Part shown: positions 45,086 through 56,800 of the stretch, in pieces
How the letters are laid out: each line of letters begins with the position of its first letter
How positions within the stretch are numbered: the first letter of the stretch is position 1
Assembly (NCBI GenBank): GCA_008694505.1
Contig: VZDJ01000594.1
Coordinates: 5,548,086-5,612,085, forward strand
Direction of reading: 5' to 3'
DNA length: 64,000 nt
From: Cyanoderma ruficeps
Lineage: Eukaryota > Chordata > Aves > Passeriformes > Timaliidae
The notes under the pieces: model-generated
Told to the model about the DNA's origin: nothing
The model's database searches: none
The model's input: the letters and a program-made list of their open reading frames with translations, nothing else
Position numbers and translations under genes: made by a program

Positions 45086-46844
45086 ACAAACTCAGCATCT
45101 GGCAGGGCTTGCTCTAAGAAACCCAAACCAGAAACCAGCCGCCCCTGCCTGTTTTCATTCTTGCCGTATCTGCTCCCGACTCAGCACATACAAACCTTAA
45201 TTTGCCAAATTATAATCTGTGGCAGGTCCCAGAGTAATGCCTGACCTAACATGAGACAACATGAGAAACGAGGAGCTGTAGAGAACTTCCTACAGAGGCT
45301 GTTTCCCAGATGATTTCAGTGATGGAAAGATGCTGTCCTGTTACTTCCCTAAGGAAGCCCAGCAAGCTCTACCTGACACTCCCATTTACAGGAGCTGTCT
45401 CCTTCTTAGAATAGCAGTTGTGTCTCTCTGGCACTTGTTTTATTTTTATTATTTATTTTGGCTCAGTTTTCTAATTCTACAGCTGCAGATCCCATAAAAT
45501 GTAGGAGCTAAATCACATTACTCACTCCTGACTCGAGGAATGCATTAAGGTGAATCTTGTGAGGGATTTCACAAGGCACATTTTGAAAATACAAACAGAT
45601 CTTTCATTGTAACCCCATTTTCCTTAATTCTCCCAGAGACAATCAAAACTCCACTGAATTCTAAATACCGGCCATGGTGAGATTGTGTCTGCAGACCCAC
45701 AGATATCAGGGGGTGGAATCCACATCACTTTTCCATAACTGAAGTCCAGAAAGTCAGGTTTGTGGCCACGGCCACCACTGGGTCTGCAAAGCCCATGGCT
45801 GAGGTGCGGTGAGTGGGATTGCACAAGGTGGTGAGGGTGAAGGCCAGGTGGCAGAGAGCAGTGTTTTTGTTGCCACCTCTCCTGCAAAGAGCACCTGGTT
45901 GTAAATAACAATTTTATTTAAGCCACTAGAATTAATCAAATAAATATTTTACAAGCCTTTTGTCTTGAACAGGCTGGACATACCAATGCTACTGGAAAGA
46001 AAAAAAAAGGGACAAGGCACATGTAGAAGTTCTGTGATGAAAAAACATGGCACATCTGGTAGTTCAGAAAAGGCGATTTCTAAAATGTTGAACAGCTGAA
46101 GTTTGTCTCAGCTTTACGATTGCTCATTTCACACCTCCCCGTGGGCAAATGGGTGTTGGAACACAGCAGTGGGAGCTCTGACTGCACCAGACATCAGCAA
46201 AAACCCTGGGTTGCCTGCCTTCCTTGTTTTAATTATGCTGCCTGCATAGAAAATGCCTCAACAAATGCAGAGGAGTGTAAATACATTGCACTACACACCC
46301 CCAGGTCTCGTGAGAGAGGAGGGATGGCTGGAGCTGATCCAGAGGGGTGCAGGGGCCACAGCTCCCCTGGCCCAGCCAGCTGCACCCTGAGGGGTCAGGG
46401 ATACCCAGTCACTGCCACAGCAGGGAAAGGTCTGCACTTGGCAGACTCAGCCTGGGAAAAACGCTGAGATCTTATTAGAGTGCAACATTACAGGAGCTGC
46501 CACCTGCCCCAGGTGGCTCTGGGGTCAGAGGGGAGCCCCCCAACAGCGCTGCACTCCACCAAAGCAAATATAACAACATGGATTGTAAACCCGTAGCTGG
46601 TACAAAGTAAGAACTAACATGAGGTAGGGGAAATATTATTAAAGTCGTGCAGATCACTTGGGAGGCAGGGCTTATTTGGGAAAATGCATTTTAATCTGAT
46701 TTTAATGAGACTGATATTTTAAAAAGGATGTTGAGGAACACTATTGGGGATATAGAAAAAAAATGCTGTACACAGAATTTCAGTCTGCAGAGTTGGTTAG
46801 GTTCCATATGAAAGTGGCAGAACTAAGGAGTTCAAATTTTTTAA
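45086..46844. other. Intergenic sequence, nothing recognised
   Basis: No coding frame with recognisable similarity, RNA gene or repeat was identified. Confidence 0.5.
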
Positions 46845-47085
46845 ATTATCAAAGAGGAAATGGGGAAGTAACTTGATTACCCTGAAAATCCACAGGGAAA
46901 GAGTAGTCATTACTATACAATTAAGTGGCTCAGGTTAAAGAAAGGTATAAAAAGAAGGAATAGCAGAAAGCTGAAGCCAAATACATTCAAATGAGAAACC
47001 CAGCACAGTTTTTAGCAGTAAGGATGATTAATTACTGGAAAAAATTACCAAATGAAGCAGCTGACTAACAGTCTCCCAGTGTTTC
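46845..47085 (+). mobile_element. Ancient CR1-like LINE fragment
   Basis: Blocks match the order of older amniote CR1 elements: AGTAACTTGATTACC, AAAGGTATAAAAAGAAGGAA, GCTGAAGCCAAATACATTCA, TTTTTAGCAGTAAGGATGAT and TAATTACTGGAAAAAATTAC. Divergence is clearly higher than in the adjacent younger CR1 fragment. The 3' end of the element is missing. Confidence 0.7.
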
Positions 47086-47133
47086 AAACTGTGACCGGTT
47101 GTCTTCGGCCCAGAGTGGACATCTTCTGCTGAA

Positions 47134-47400
47134 CAAAATGGTGCCAGACTCCCTTCAGTGGTGCCAGGGACAGGATGAGGAGCAATGGCAAAGAAGCTTC
47201 ACCTCACTGTGAGGAAGAACGTCTTTTCCTTGAGGGTGGTAGAGCCCTGGAACAGCTGCCCAGGGAGGGTGTGTAGTCTCCCTCTTTGGGAACATTCCAA
47301 ACCCACCTGGAGGTGTGCCCATGTCTCTTGCTCCAGGTGGCCCTGCTTGGGCAGGGGTGTTGGACTGGGTGATTTCCACAGGTCCCTTCCAACTCTGCCA
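47134..47400 (+). mobile_element. CR1 LINE 3' region fragment
   Basis: This is a strong order match to the avian CR1 3' region: CAGTGGTGCCAGGGACAGGA, CACTGTGAGGAAGAACG, GAGCCCTGGAACAGCTGCCC, ACCCACCTGGAGGTG, CAGGGGTGTTGGACTGGGTG and CAGGTCCCTTCCAACTCTG. It stops before the short terminal octamer repeats. The open frames on both strands here are by-products of the element's GC-rich sequence and are not host genes. Confidence 0.88.
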
Positions 47401-50400
47401 GGCCCCACACACCTCCTGCAGCTGCTCTGTGGCTCCCTGTGCCACCCCATCCTGCTGGACGCATCCTTGAGCACAGTTCTCGAGAGCTGCCTGGCTCAGC
47501 TATCCTAGGAATTGTTTGGAAACAAATCTGGGCTTTTCCTCACTGTTGCATTGCTTGCCACTTTTTGCTGGGTTTGTTAAACACAATTATGCTTTAAATA
47601 CTGCACAGAAATTTGGACTGAAATTCTCTCTGGCAGGAAACTCATACAAATGCACTGAAAAAGAGAGATTCCCACATACAAGGCTATAACTGACAATCAT
47701 TCCTCATTCCATCATTCCTCAGCAGAATTGCTACATTTACATTGTTAGGCAAAGCTACACAGAGCCCGGCACAGAGTCCATTAAGAGATCCCATTGGCTC
47801 TCTGGAGAACACTCAAAGCACAGGCACTAAGATGCTGCATTTAGAAAGATAATGGATAAAAATGAAATCAGTTTTTCAGATGAGTCTTCCATTTCCATAG
47901 GGGCTGTCTTTATGGTTTCAATGATGTAGAGTAAAAAGAAAGAGTATTCACTTCCTAATGAAATGAAAAATTTTATTAATTTGGGGATATTCATTCCTTT
48001 AAGAGCTTCACTCCTTGAGTTCATTAACTCCTTGAATGTGACTTAAGCTGATGCTGCCTTCCTGCCTTGCCAGGATTTTTGTTCTCTTCTCTGGTCCAGG
48101 CCAAGACACAAAGAGTTTGCCAAGCCCCAGTGCGATGCCTGTGGTTACCAAGCAGAGAGATTTCTCATCAAACTATGAGAGAAATGTCCTCACATTCAAA
48201 TACCCTGATATTCTCAGCTGTTCAATCTGGCTGACTCCTGTAGCCATTACAGGTCTCGTCCTGGTCCTGCAAAGCATCCAGACCCTGGTAATTCATGTGA
48301 CTTTCAGGGAAAGCCATGTGAGCTCATTTTTTTTTGAACCAAGTGAGGTGCGGCAGCAGTTCCAGCTGAGTGGCCAGGGTGACCTGTGTGCAAGTGCTCT
48401 GCAGAGCTGGGGAGCAGCTCCTCGAGGCTCCTGGGCTCCTGCAGAGTCTCAGCCATGCAGAACCCCATTGGCAGCACTGAGCACTGGCTTTTGGGTTGTT
48501 TGATCTAAGCAGCCACCAGTCTGTATGAGGTTTCAGCAGCATATGAGATTCAGAGAGTCTTTCTATGTACAGCATCAAGGGTGGGCCTTAGCATGAGAAT
48601 AAATTCTTTGATTACAAAACATGATTTCTGAAACTATTTTCTATGTAGTCAAAAATGATGTTTTTATTAAAATACAGGTGAAGGAGTGTTACAGCAGATT
48701 AAAAGGGAATTTCTGGTTTTTACCTTTCTTTTCTGTCCTGTCGCCCTTAAAACATTCAATGCTCTTGGCACTGCATGATACTTTTGTAGTCTTAGTTAAA
48801 CATTTTCTGTGATTGAGATGTGTCCACCTGCAAGTTGATTAAAATTTTTGCATAGCTTTGCATTGTGGAAATTGTCTTCTGTGTAAAACTCTGCAGAAAA
48901 CAATCTCTAAATATCAAACCAAATGCCATTGTGGACTGAATCCTGCTATTATTCCCTAAGCAAAATTGTAACCTCATTGAGTGGGGGTTCTACTGCCACA
49001 AGGTCAGCAGCATTTGGTCTTATGTATTTAAAATAACTGCCATGGTATAAGCCCATGAAATTTTGAAGTATTTTTGGATTTTGTTTTCTGAAACTAATAA
49101 ATTATGAAAACATGCTTCCAGGAATCTAGACTTTGATCTAAAGAAAGTTCATCTATAATAAAGCTAAAGGAAAAAAACAGTGTAGAAACTGATGGTGAAC
49201 AAATGTTTTTATCTATAAATTTATAGCTCTGTTTATCTCTGTCTATACATAAACACAAATCACTTTCTATATGTATAGATGTTTTCTATTCTTGCTCCAT
49301 CAAACTTCAAAAGCCAGGAACTATTAAAGCATGTCCTTCTGGCTCCAAACCACTGTGACTATTTGCATTTTGCTAAACAGCACATTTATGAGAACCTGCC
49401 CCCTTCCATCAATTATCTAGAGTAGAGTGGTTCAACCTGTGGAAAAAAGGTGATGTGAAAATCAAAAGATGGCCTAAAATATAGATGATGGGAAGAGTAT
49501 CTTTAGTTGTAAAATTGATAAATTGTAAATGAGATATGTGAGTAAAAAGCGGATCCCTGAAAAAAGACATGACAGGAAGAGGGGTGGTGATGTGAACTTG
49601 TCAAGGTACAGCACTGGGAAGGACAATTTAAAAATAACCAGATCTTTTCTTTTTTTTACAAGCCCCTTAGGCATGTGATCTCTACCCTGGTGGATAGGAA
49701 TGAGTAAGGATGAAGGAAGGAGCTGTATAACTACTTTGAGGTCCAGAAAGTGATGAGCAAAAAACCCATTTGAAGTCCCTGGCTGGAAGTGAAAGGGATG
49801 AAGGATGAGGATGCCAGTTATAGGGGCCAAGGTAATCATCACATGGCTGAGACCTCAACAACAGCAAATAACTGAAGGGAAGACTGGCTTGATGAGGCAC
49901 TTTATGGGAAGGAACAGACTGCCCAGGGACACAGGCAGATGTTCCAGAAGAAACCTGGATACAACTTTGGACAGAGAAGCAGAGAAAGCAGGGAAAAAGA
50001 ATTGTGTGGCTTTGACCTGATCAGCACAGGGGACTTACGGAGAAAAGGATGGTCAAAGGCACTTTTTCATAATCATGATCATGAAAGTGTTCTTGGGAAG
50101 GTGAAGTGGGAGAAGGTAATAAAGACAGCACATTTTGGTTCTCCCCAATAATTGGTATGATTTCCACATGGAAAGCAAATCTGTGAAAAAAAGGTATTTC
50201 AAAGGTTCTGCTTTTCATTAAGGAATTTGAAAGCAAACTATTCTGCTGTGGAGACTGGCCAGGAAGTTGAACTGTCAGCTTTTTAGTGACCTGAAATTTT
50301 AAAATGAATTGTTATAGAAAATGGAAAGCTTGTGACAAATGATGTTTATAAAAAGGATCTTTGAGTCACACACAGTTATCCTCCAGCTATCAGGAAAATC

Positions 50401-50718
50401 ACGAACATTACACTCTTGCACATCTCCTCCCCACAAGTACTGCAACATGTAAGGAGCAGTGTGGCATTTGAAATTTTTGAAATGATGTGTGTACAGCATT
50501 CTAGGTAGGGCTCACTGGTATTCATGGCACTGTTCTCAATGACATGAAGTGGACCTGCCCCGGGGGGTACAGGGCTACCAAAAGTGAGATGTATGAGCAA
50601 AGAGTGAGGTGCTGTAGCTGTGTCCTGAAGAGGAGAGGATCACTGAAACACCTCAGGCCTAAAATATAGCTAAAAAAGAAAGTACAAAGAAAGAAACTGA
50701 CAGGTAAAGGAAGAAGTA
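47401..50718. other. Intergenic sequence, no gene recognised
   Basis: No host exon was identified. The purine-rich stretch at about 49.44-50.15 kb has the texture of an old repeat but matched no family I can name. A 12-bp palindrome, TCATGATCATGA, lies at about 50076-50087. Confidence 0.45.
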
Positions 50719-50806
50719 CTGAACTTAAATTGCAGCAAGCAGAACTTAAGCATTATAAGATGTTTGAAGTTCTGGGCTAGCTAAGCACAAGGACACTCTG
50801 ATTCTA
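50719..50806 (+). mobile_element. Possible rearranged CR1 fragment
   Basis: CTTAAATTGCAGCAAGCAGA resembles an internal CR1 segment, and about 40 bp later GATTCTATGA resembles the CR1 terminal repeat. The intervening CR1 sequence is missing, so this may be an internally deleted copy or a coincidence. Confidence 0.35.
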
Positions 50807-53800
50807 TGAGGATTCTCAAAACACATCATGGTGTGCTAAAAATACAGCCCAAACCAGCACTTCTCAGAATGGGCACTGGCTAATCTGCCACCCTCCCTTG
50901 GTGAAGGAGCCATAGGCAAGGAATTTTTTCTTCCTCCATGTCTCTCTCATTTCAACCACAGTGGAAAAGGCTGTAGGGTTTCCATTGCTGAGGTTTAAAG
51001 GATAGATTAGGCAGGCATTTGCCAGGGTTTTTTCTGCCTGTGTGGATTTGATATGTGGTTTCAATTCCAAGTGCAAACTTTCAACCGGAAATTTGAGGAA
51101 AAGATCCAAACACCTAAATAAAGAACAGTTTTCTATCCTCAATTTCACTTCTGCAGCAAGGATTTGAAAGCTGTTGGAGCCCAAATCCATTCAGCACTTG
51201 TGAGACTTTATAACAGTGTTGGAAGGCCATTTTCCAGAGTATAGGGCAGAAATTAAAAAGTCTTGGAAAAGCTGACAGGATTTGGAGACAGCATTCCTTT
51301 TCAGAGGAAATCTGCCTTGTGGCAGATCTGTCTTGAATCTAAGGATTCTGGCAAGGTTTGCCTGGAAATCAGCCCTGCTCTGTGAGCCAAGCAAAGATTC
51401 GGCAAAAGTCCTGATCTGAGCTCAAGATGTTTAGAGAGAAATAATTCAACCTCAGTGGACATAGCTGTCCTCTGATGAACGTTTCTGATTTAGCTTGGCC
51501 GGTTTGTGGCATGAGCTGTTTCTCACCCCGATCTCAGAAATGCATTATTTAACAGCACTGAATTCCCTAAAAATCTGCCAGGGTTGCTGATGTGAGGAAA
51601 GATCCCCAGGCCACTGAGGCAAGGCAAGGGATGTGCTCCTCAGAGTTTCACCACAAAAACACACTTTTTGAAATGCAATTTTCTGGGGGTGCTGGGGGAG
51701 GCAGGGCTGAGGGTGGCACTGCTGAAGGGTCTGGCTGTACCTGGCTCTGGGGTTGTGGCAGGAAATTCCAGTGGGAATCTCCTCACAGAGAAGCCCTCAT
51801 GGCCAGCAGCTGGACATAAACACCCAGTCCAAGGCTTGACTGGAATATTTGACCCTTTATTCCTAAACACAACTGAAATTAAAGGGTGAGGGGCAAACAA
51901 GAGAGCCAACTGTGGGCAGCTGCCAGGAGCAAGGCCCCACAGGCCCCCTACCTCCCTGTCCTGTGCTGTAAGTTGATTGTTATCCTGTTTTTCACTTTTC
52001 CCTCCAGTATTTTTAATTATTTGATGATTCACAGCCTCCCTTTTCTCTAGGAGCTGAGTTTAGGGAAGCAACACTTTTACAGCCACATCAGTACCTGAGG
52101 GGAGCTCAAGGGTCTCCTTCCCCAGCCGCCCCTCAAGGCCCTCCTCATCCCCAGTGCCAAAAGTGACCTTTTTCAGTTCTACGTCTTCTTTCAGGTGGAT
52201 CTCTATGTTATAGCAAAGCTTACAAGTCATGAAGAGGCCATTACTTCCAGTTTGCTCAGTTTCTTCCCAACTTGCACACATTGGAGTATTTCTTACTGAT
52301 GATAGTCCATATTCCCAACAAAAAAATAAAAGGCCACAAAATGATTTGAATATACCTTTATCAGTCAAATACACTTGTCCATAATAACAAAAGATGCACG
52401 GTTAAATTGTCTGTGGGAAAAATATGTCTGAATGGTTGAAATTAACTCTTTTAAAATTCAAATTTGCATTTCGAATTTACCTGTGGGAAAATTTGAGCCT
52501 TAATTTATTTAATTAGTTGTATGGAATCAAACCTTCCAGATATTTCCTGTTTTTTTCATGGGGAAGATGGTACCATTATATGGAAGGAGATTGCTTGTTA
52601 TCACAGCTAGTTTAATTAAACTCATAACTTCTAAAGTTGGATGTGGTCTAGCATCCAGACTGAGTAGTGTATCAATTTATCATCAGTCTGGACATTTCCA
52701 GTAAAACAGCAAATGGTTTATTAAAGCCATAATTATTTCTTGGCATTGGAACTGCTATCCTGAAAATCATTACAACTGTCACTGATTTCTGTATTTTAAA
52801 AACTTGCAATATTTGTTTAAAAACAAACATGTTGTCAAAACAATTTCCCTTAAAAATGTTAGGGTTTTTTTTCCTATGTTATTGTGGCCATTGTAGCTAA
52901 AGGAGTTGTGGCTCTGAGTGTCTGCAGTGCAGCCCCAGTTTAGCACAGACCCGGCCAGCAATTTGTTTCACACAGCTGGAGAAAACAAGATGCCGTTCAA
53001 ATAGAATATAATATAGTTGGTGACAGCTTACTAGCTCATACCTTTTTGTTTTCTTTAGCTGGGTAACTTTTTCTTAAATGTTTCTTACTCTAAATGTTCT
53101 TGTCACTATCTACAAAACAGCTTCAGCTTTTGATCAAGCTTTTGCTTTAGCTCCAGCTGTGGTCCTGTGCAGAGGGGTGCTAAACAAAGCTCTGAACAGA
53201 AACCAATGTGAAGATGCATAATAATAAAATCAAGTTTCAGAGTATGCGAATCTAGGTGTGAAAGCTATAAATTTCAATTTCATTTGCCTAAAGGAAGCAC
53301 AAATTTAATATTTAAGGTACCCAAAGTTTTGACGTTTGCTATTCTAAAATGAAAAGAAGTGTTTCAGGTCTGCTACCATCTGAATGTCATTATTCTGAGG
53401 ATGTCAATTCTGCAAACACCTCTACCTGCCACTGAGTACTGCAGGATTTAAGCACATACAGGGAGCTAGCAGGCACCTGCTGTTAGCTTTGACAACCTTG
53501 AATTGCCTTTCTATCAGTAACGTGGTGATTATGTTACCCATACCAAAATTCCCTCTTAGCCATATCTTAACAGATAAATCTGTATTTTGTGCTAACTGGG
53601 TGCAACAGCAAAAGTAGTTTTCCCTGTCAGACTCTTCTTCCTTCGATGAAAATGGTGTATTCATCTAAAAGCAGTTCTAGAGAGAAAAACCTTCTGTCGT
53701 TTCCTCTTTGTGCTTTCAGAGACTGTGGTTAAATGCAGCAGCAAATGCTTTTATTTTGTGATTTTAACGAAAATGATGGCCCAGGTATCTGTACTCCCTG

Positions 53801-56800
53801 AGAGCCCCTGTAGCTCCTTCTGGCTGTGAAGCAGTTAGGGTTTTCCTGGTGCTGCAGCAGTCCTGGGAAGGTAGGATGCTAATGGGATTATAACAGGAAA
53901 AGGAGTTTTTGCTGCAGGGAAACACTTTTCTTTCTGAAGTTATTCCCCAAGTGCTGCTGAAGAGATTGAGAGGACCCCACTAATCCAGCAGGGACATGGC
54001 CAGCAGCTGTTAGATTTTTCACTGCTGTGTGGGTGCACGTGCACATAGAGGTGAGTTCCCAGTCTGTCAAGATGCAGGAATGAGGAGCACTGAGTCATCT
54101 GAAGAGACTTTCTCTGAGTTTCTTTAAAAACAGAAACGGAGGGGGGGAAATAAAATGTTGTACCTAAGTGGTTGCTTGGAATTACTTCTGGTAGGGGCCA
54201 GACTGCAATTACAGATGTGCTAAACGCAGTGTCAGCTCTCTTGACAAATTCAGTGTTTGTGCTGCTGTCCACAGTATCTATTTCAGACAGCTTGAGCCAT
54301 AAAGGGTTCTGGCTGTTAGATTGAGAGCAGGAGTAGAGCCCGCAGATGCTGACTGAGCCTCAAGTTCGTGTTCCTCACGTACATTCCCACTGATTGCTGT
54401 AATGAAGGGACCAAGTGATTTTAAAGTCAGGGCACCAGCAATTTACAGTTTTTCTGCAAGCCCTATGCCCTTCTGAAAAAGTAGTAAGAATTGAAGCTTA
54501 TAACTTCACCTTTGCTACTCATCTGCTCAGTCTATTTATGTTCTGAAAGAGTAATATTGATCTGAGGACATTATTATTATTTCACTATTTTCTATCATGT
54601 TTTCTAGGCATCCAATTGTTTGATTAGATTTTTTTGACCATTGCTGTGCCTGGAGCAGAGAGTTTTATTGAGCCACTCTGGATGATGTTTTGTGAATTTA
54701 GAGTTGTGGAGCATGTAGAGATAGCAATCTTGCAGACTGTATCTCTTGAATTAGATTGACTAGAATCTCACTGATTCTTATCACCTGGCCTATAGAAATA
54801 AAAAGGGCAGCTGAGAGCCTGAAACCTGCCTTCCATTAGCAACTGGTCTTAAGTGATATTCAAAAATGTACAGGAAAGGAAGTTTATACTTACTAAAAGC
54901 AAGTTAGAAAATTTTAACTAAACCTTGACAACATAGTTTATTTGATGTCTTCACTGCTTGTAGGTTTATGAAAACCTTGTCTTGCAATTAAGGTTGATCC
55001 ATAGCAAGAAAAAAAGTCTGACTTCACAAAACTTTTCATGTGACATGTTTTTTTTTTGAAAGCAGGTTTTAAGTCTAATATGCTTAGAAGAGGAATTCTT
55101 CCTGAAAGTCCCTCAACACTGAAAGGGCTTTTCAAGCCTCTAAAGAACAATCCCCTAAGACCAATTCTCCTGGCTGTCAACTGGTTTCTTATGAGGAGCT
55201 GCACATTCAGACTTGGTGTGCTCCTGTGCCGTACAGCAGCACCTCCTGCTGCCCTGAGTTACTCCTGGAATGGTTTGTGCAGGTTTGTGCACAACTGACA
55301 GAGGAGGATGAGGTTGTGTTTGGTATCAGCCAATAACTCACCTGTTGTTAAATGGGTTGTTGTTGAGCAATAAATAACGACTTAGAACAAATGCAGCCTC
55401 AGCCGAATTGCAATTGGAAAAAGGGAATGATTGGAAGGGAAATATCCATCAGAGGTTGAACAGGTTTTTCATCAAAACATTTATGTTTAAATGCACTCAG
55501 AACCTCTAGATGGGCTGGTGCTACTGCAGGTGTAATGGGAAGCATGTGAAAAACAGAGAAGTGGTTTATATCCTGAGACATGGAAATGGATGAAAAACTA
55601 AGCTTTCCCTGATCTGGCTTTCATAGGTACAAAATGGATGTCGAGTAGCTCAGTGCTGAGCTGAAATGCACTGTGCCTCAGGTGCATGAGCTCAGGGATG
55701 TAGATTTAAGAGATGAATTCCCATTACCAGGAATGGGGAGTTTGGGTGCTGGTTGTGTGTTTTTCCCCTCTGTATTGGGATTATAAGTAGTTAAATGAGC
55801 GCTACTGCCTCTGAAACTTTTGTAAAGCCCTCTGTATGTGAGACTCAACAGGGCTGAATAATATGGAGGAGCAAGGAAAATGTTCTTATTTCCTTATTAA
55901 CTCCAGTCAAACGTGGAAATTAAACTCTTACTTGACAAAGAAGCAAAAAACAATTCTAATTTAAAAATAAGTACCCATGAAGATCAAAACCAACAAAACA
56001 CTGTTTTTTTCCCACCTTTTCGTAAAGGTTCATTTGCAAGTCTGATTGCTCTGTTATCCTCAGGTTTGTCATGGTTTACAGCCTGAATTGTGTTGAAATT
56101 TGTGATATGCTGGAGCTAAATTTCCCAAGCCTTTCCTTAAAGTATCTTACCTAGTGAACAGTATCTTTACATCATATATACTAACATGTAGAGGCTGACT
56201 GAAATTCAGAACATTGTTATCTCAGATATTTAGATATTTAGAATGTAATTAGAAATGTGTGCTGAAGTCTAATGATGTCAATGGCTTGTTTTAATGGTCT
56301 GTATGGGTAGGGTTGTGAAATAAAACATGTAGACTAAAATTTTTGGTTGAAAACCGCCTGACAAACAGCAGTTAGTTATGAGCATTTTGCTAATGCCTCA
56401 TTTACCAACAAAGTTGTTTCACTTCATAGGAACCTGTGTGGTGCTGAGCTTTGCATTGATGATTAAAACAGTCTTGATAACACACCAGTGTTTTAACCAC
56501 TGCTAGACTGTGCTTGACTCAAGGTATTCTGTTTCTCACAGTGGTTTTTGGTGCCTGGCAACAAAGGGGCTTGAGGTAAAGATGAATTTTCATGAATGTT
56601 CTCAGTTGCATCTCTGATTTCTGCACCTCATCAATAGAGCTCAGGGGTAAGAAGGGGGGGAAAGCCCAGCAGCAGAGCTCTATCATGGGATCATATTAGT
56701 GTCACCTGTTGGAGCTGGGAGGAAGGATGGCCCCACAGCTCTTTGGGTTGGGATACTAAAAGCCACAAAAGTAGCTGTAGCTCGTAATTGGGAAATAGCC

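Noticed and set aside
44935..45244. Overlapping open frames through the CpG-rich patch as a possible first coding exon
   Set aside because: None matches a known N-terminus such as that of DPP10 as I remember it, and several frames are open only because GC-rich DNA has few stops.
47155..47508. Overlapping open frames on both strands
   Set aside because: They fall mainly within the CR1 3' fragment and reflect its GC-rich sequence, not a host gene.
48051..48503. 150-codon open frame on the plus strand with a hydrophobic segment
   Set aside because: No family recognised, no supporting splice or promoter context, and length within chance expectation for this much sequence.
50072..50092. Palindrome TCATGATCATGA
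   Set aside because: A single 12-bp palindrome is expected by chance in a window of this size.
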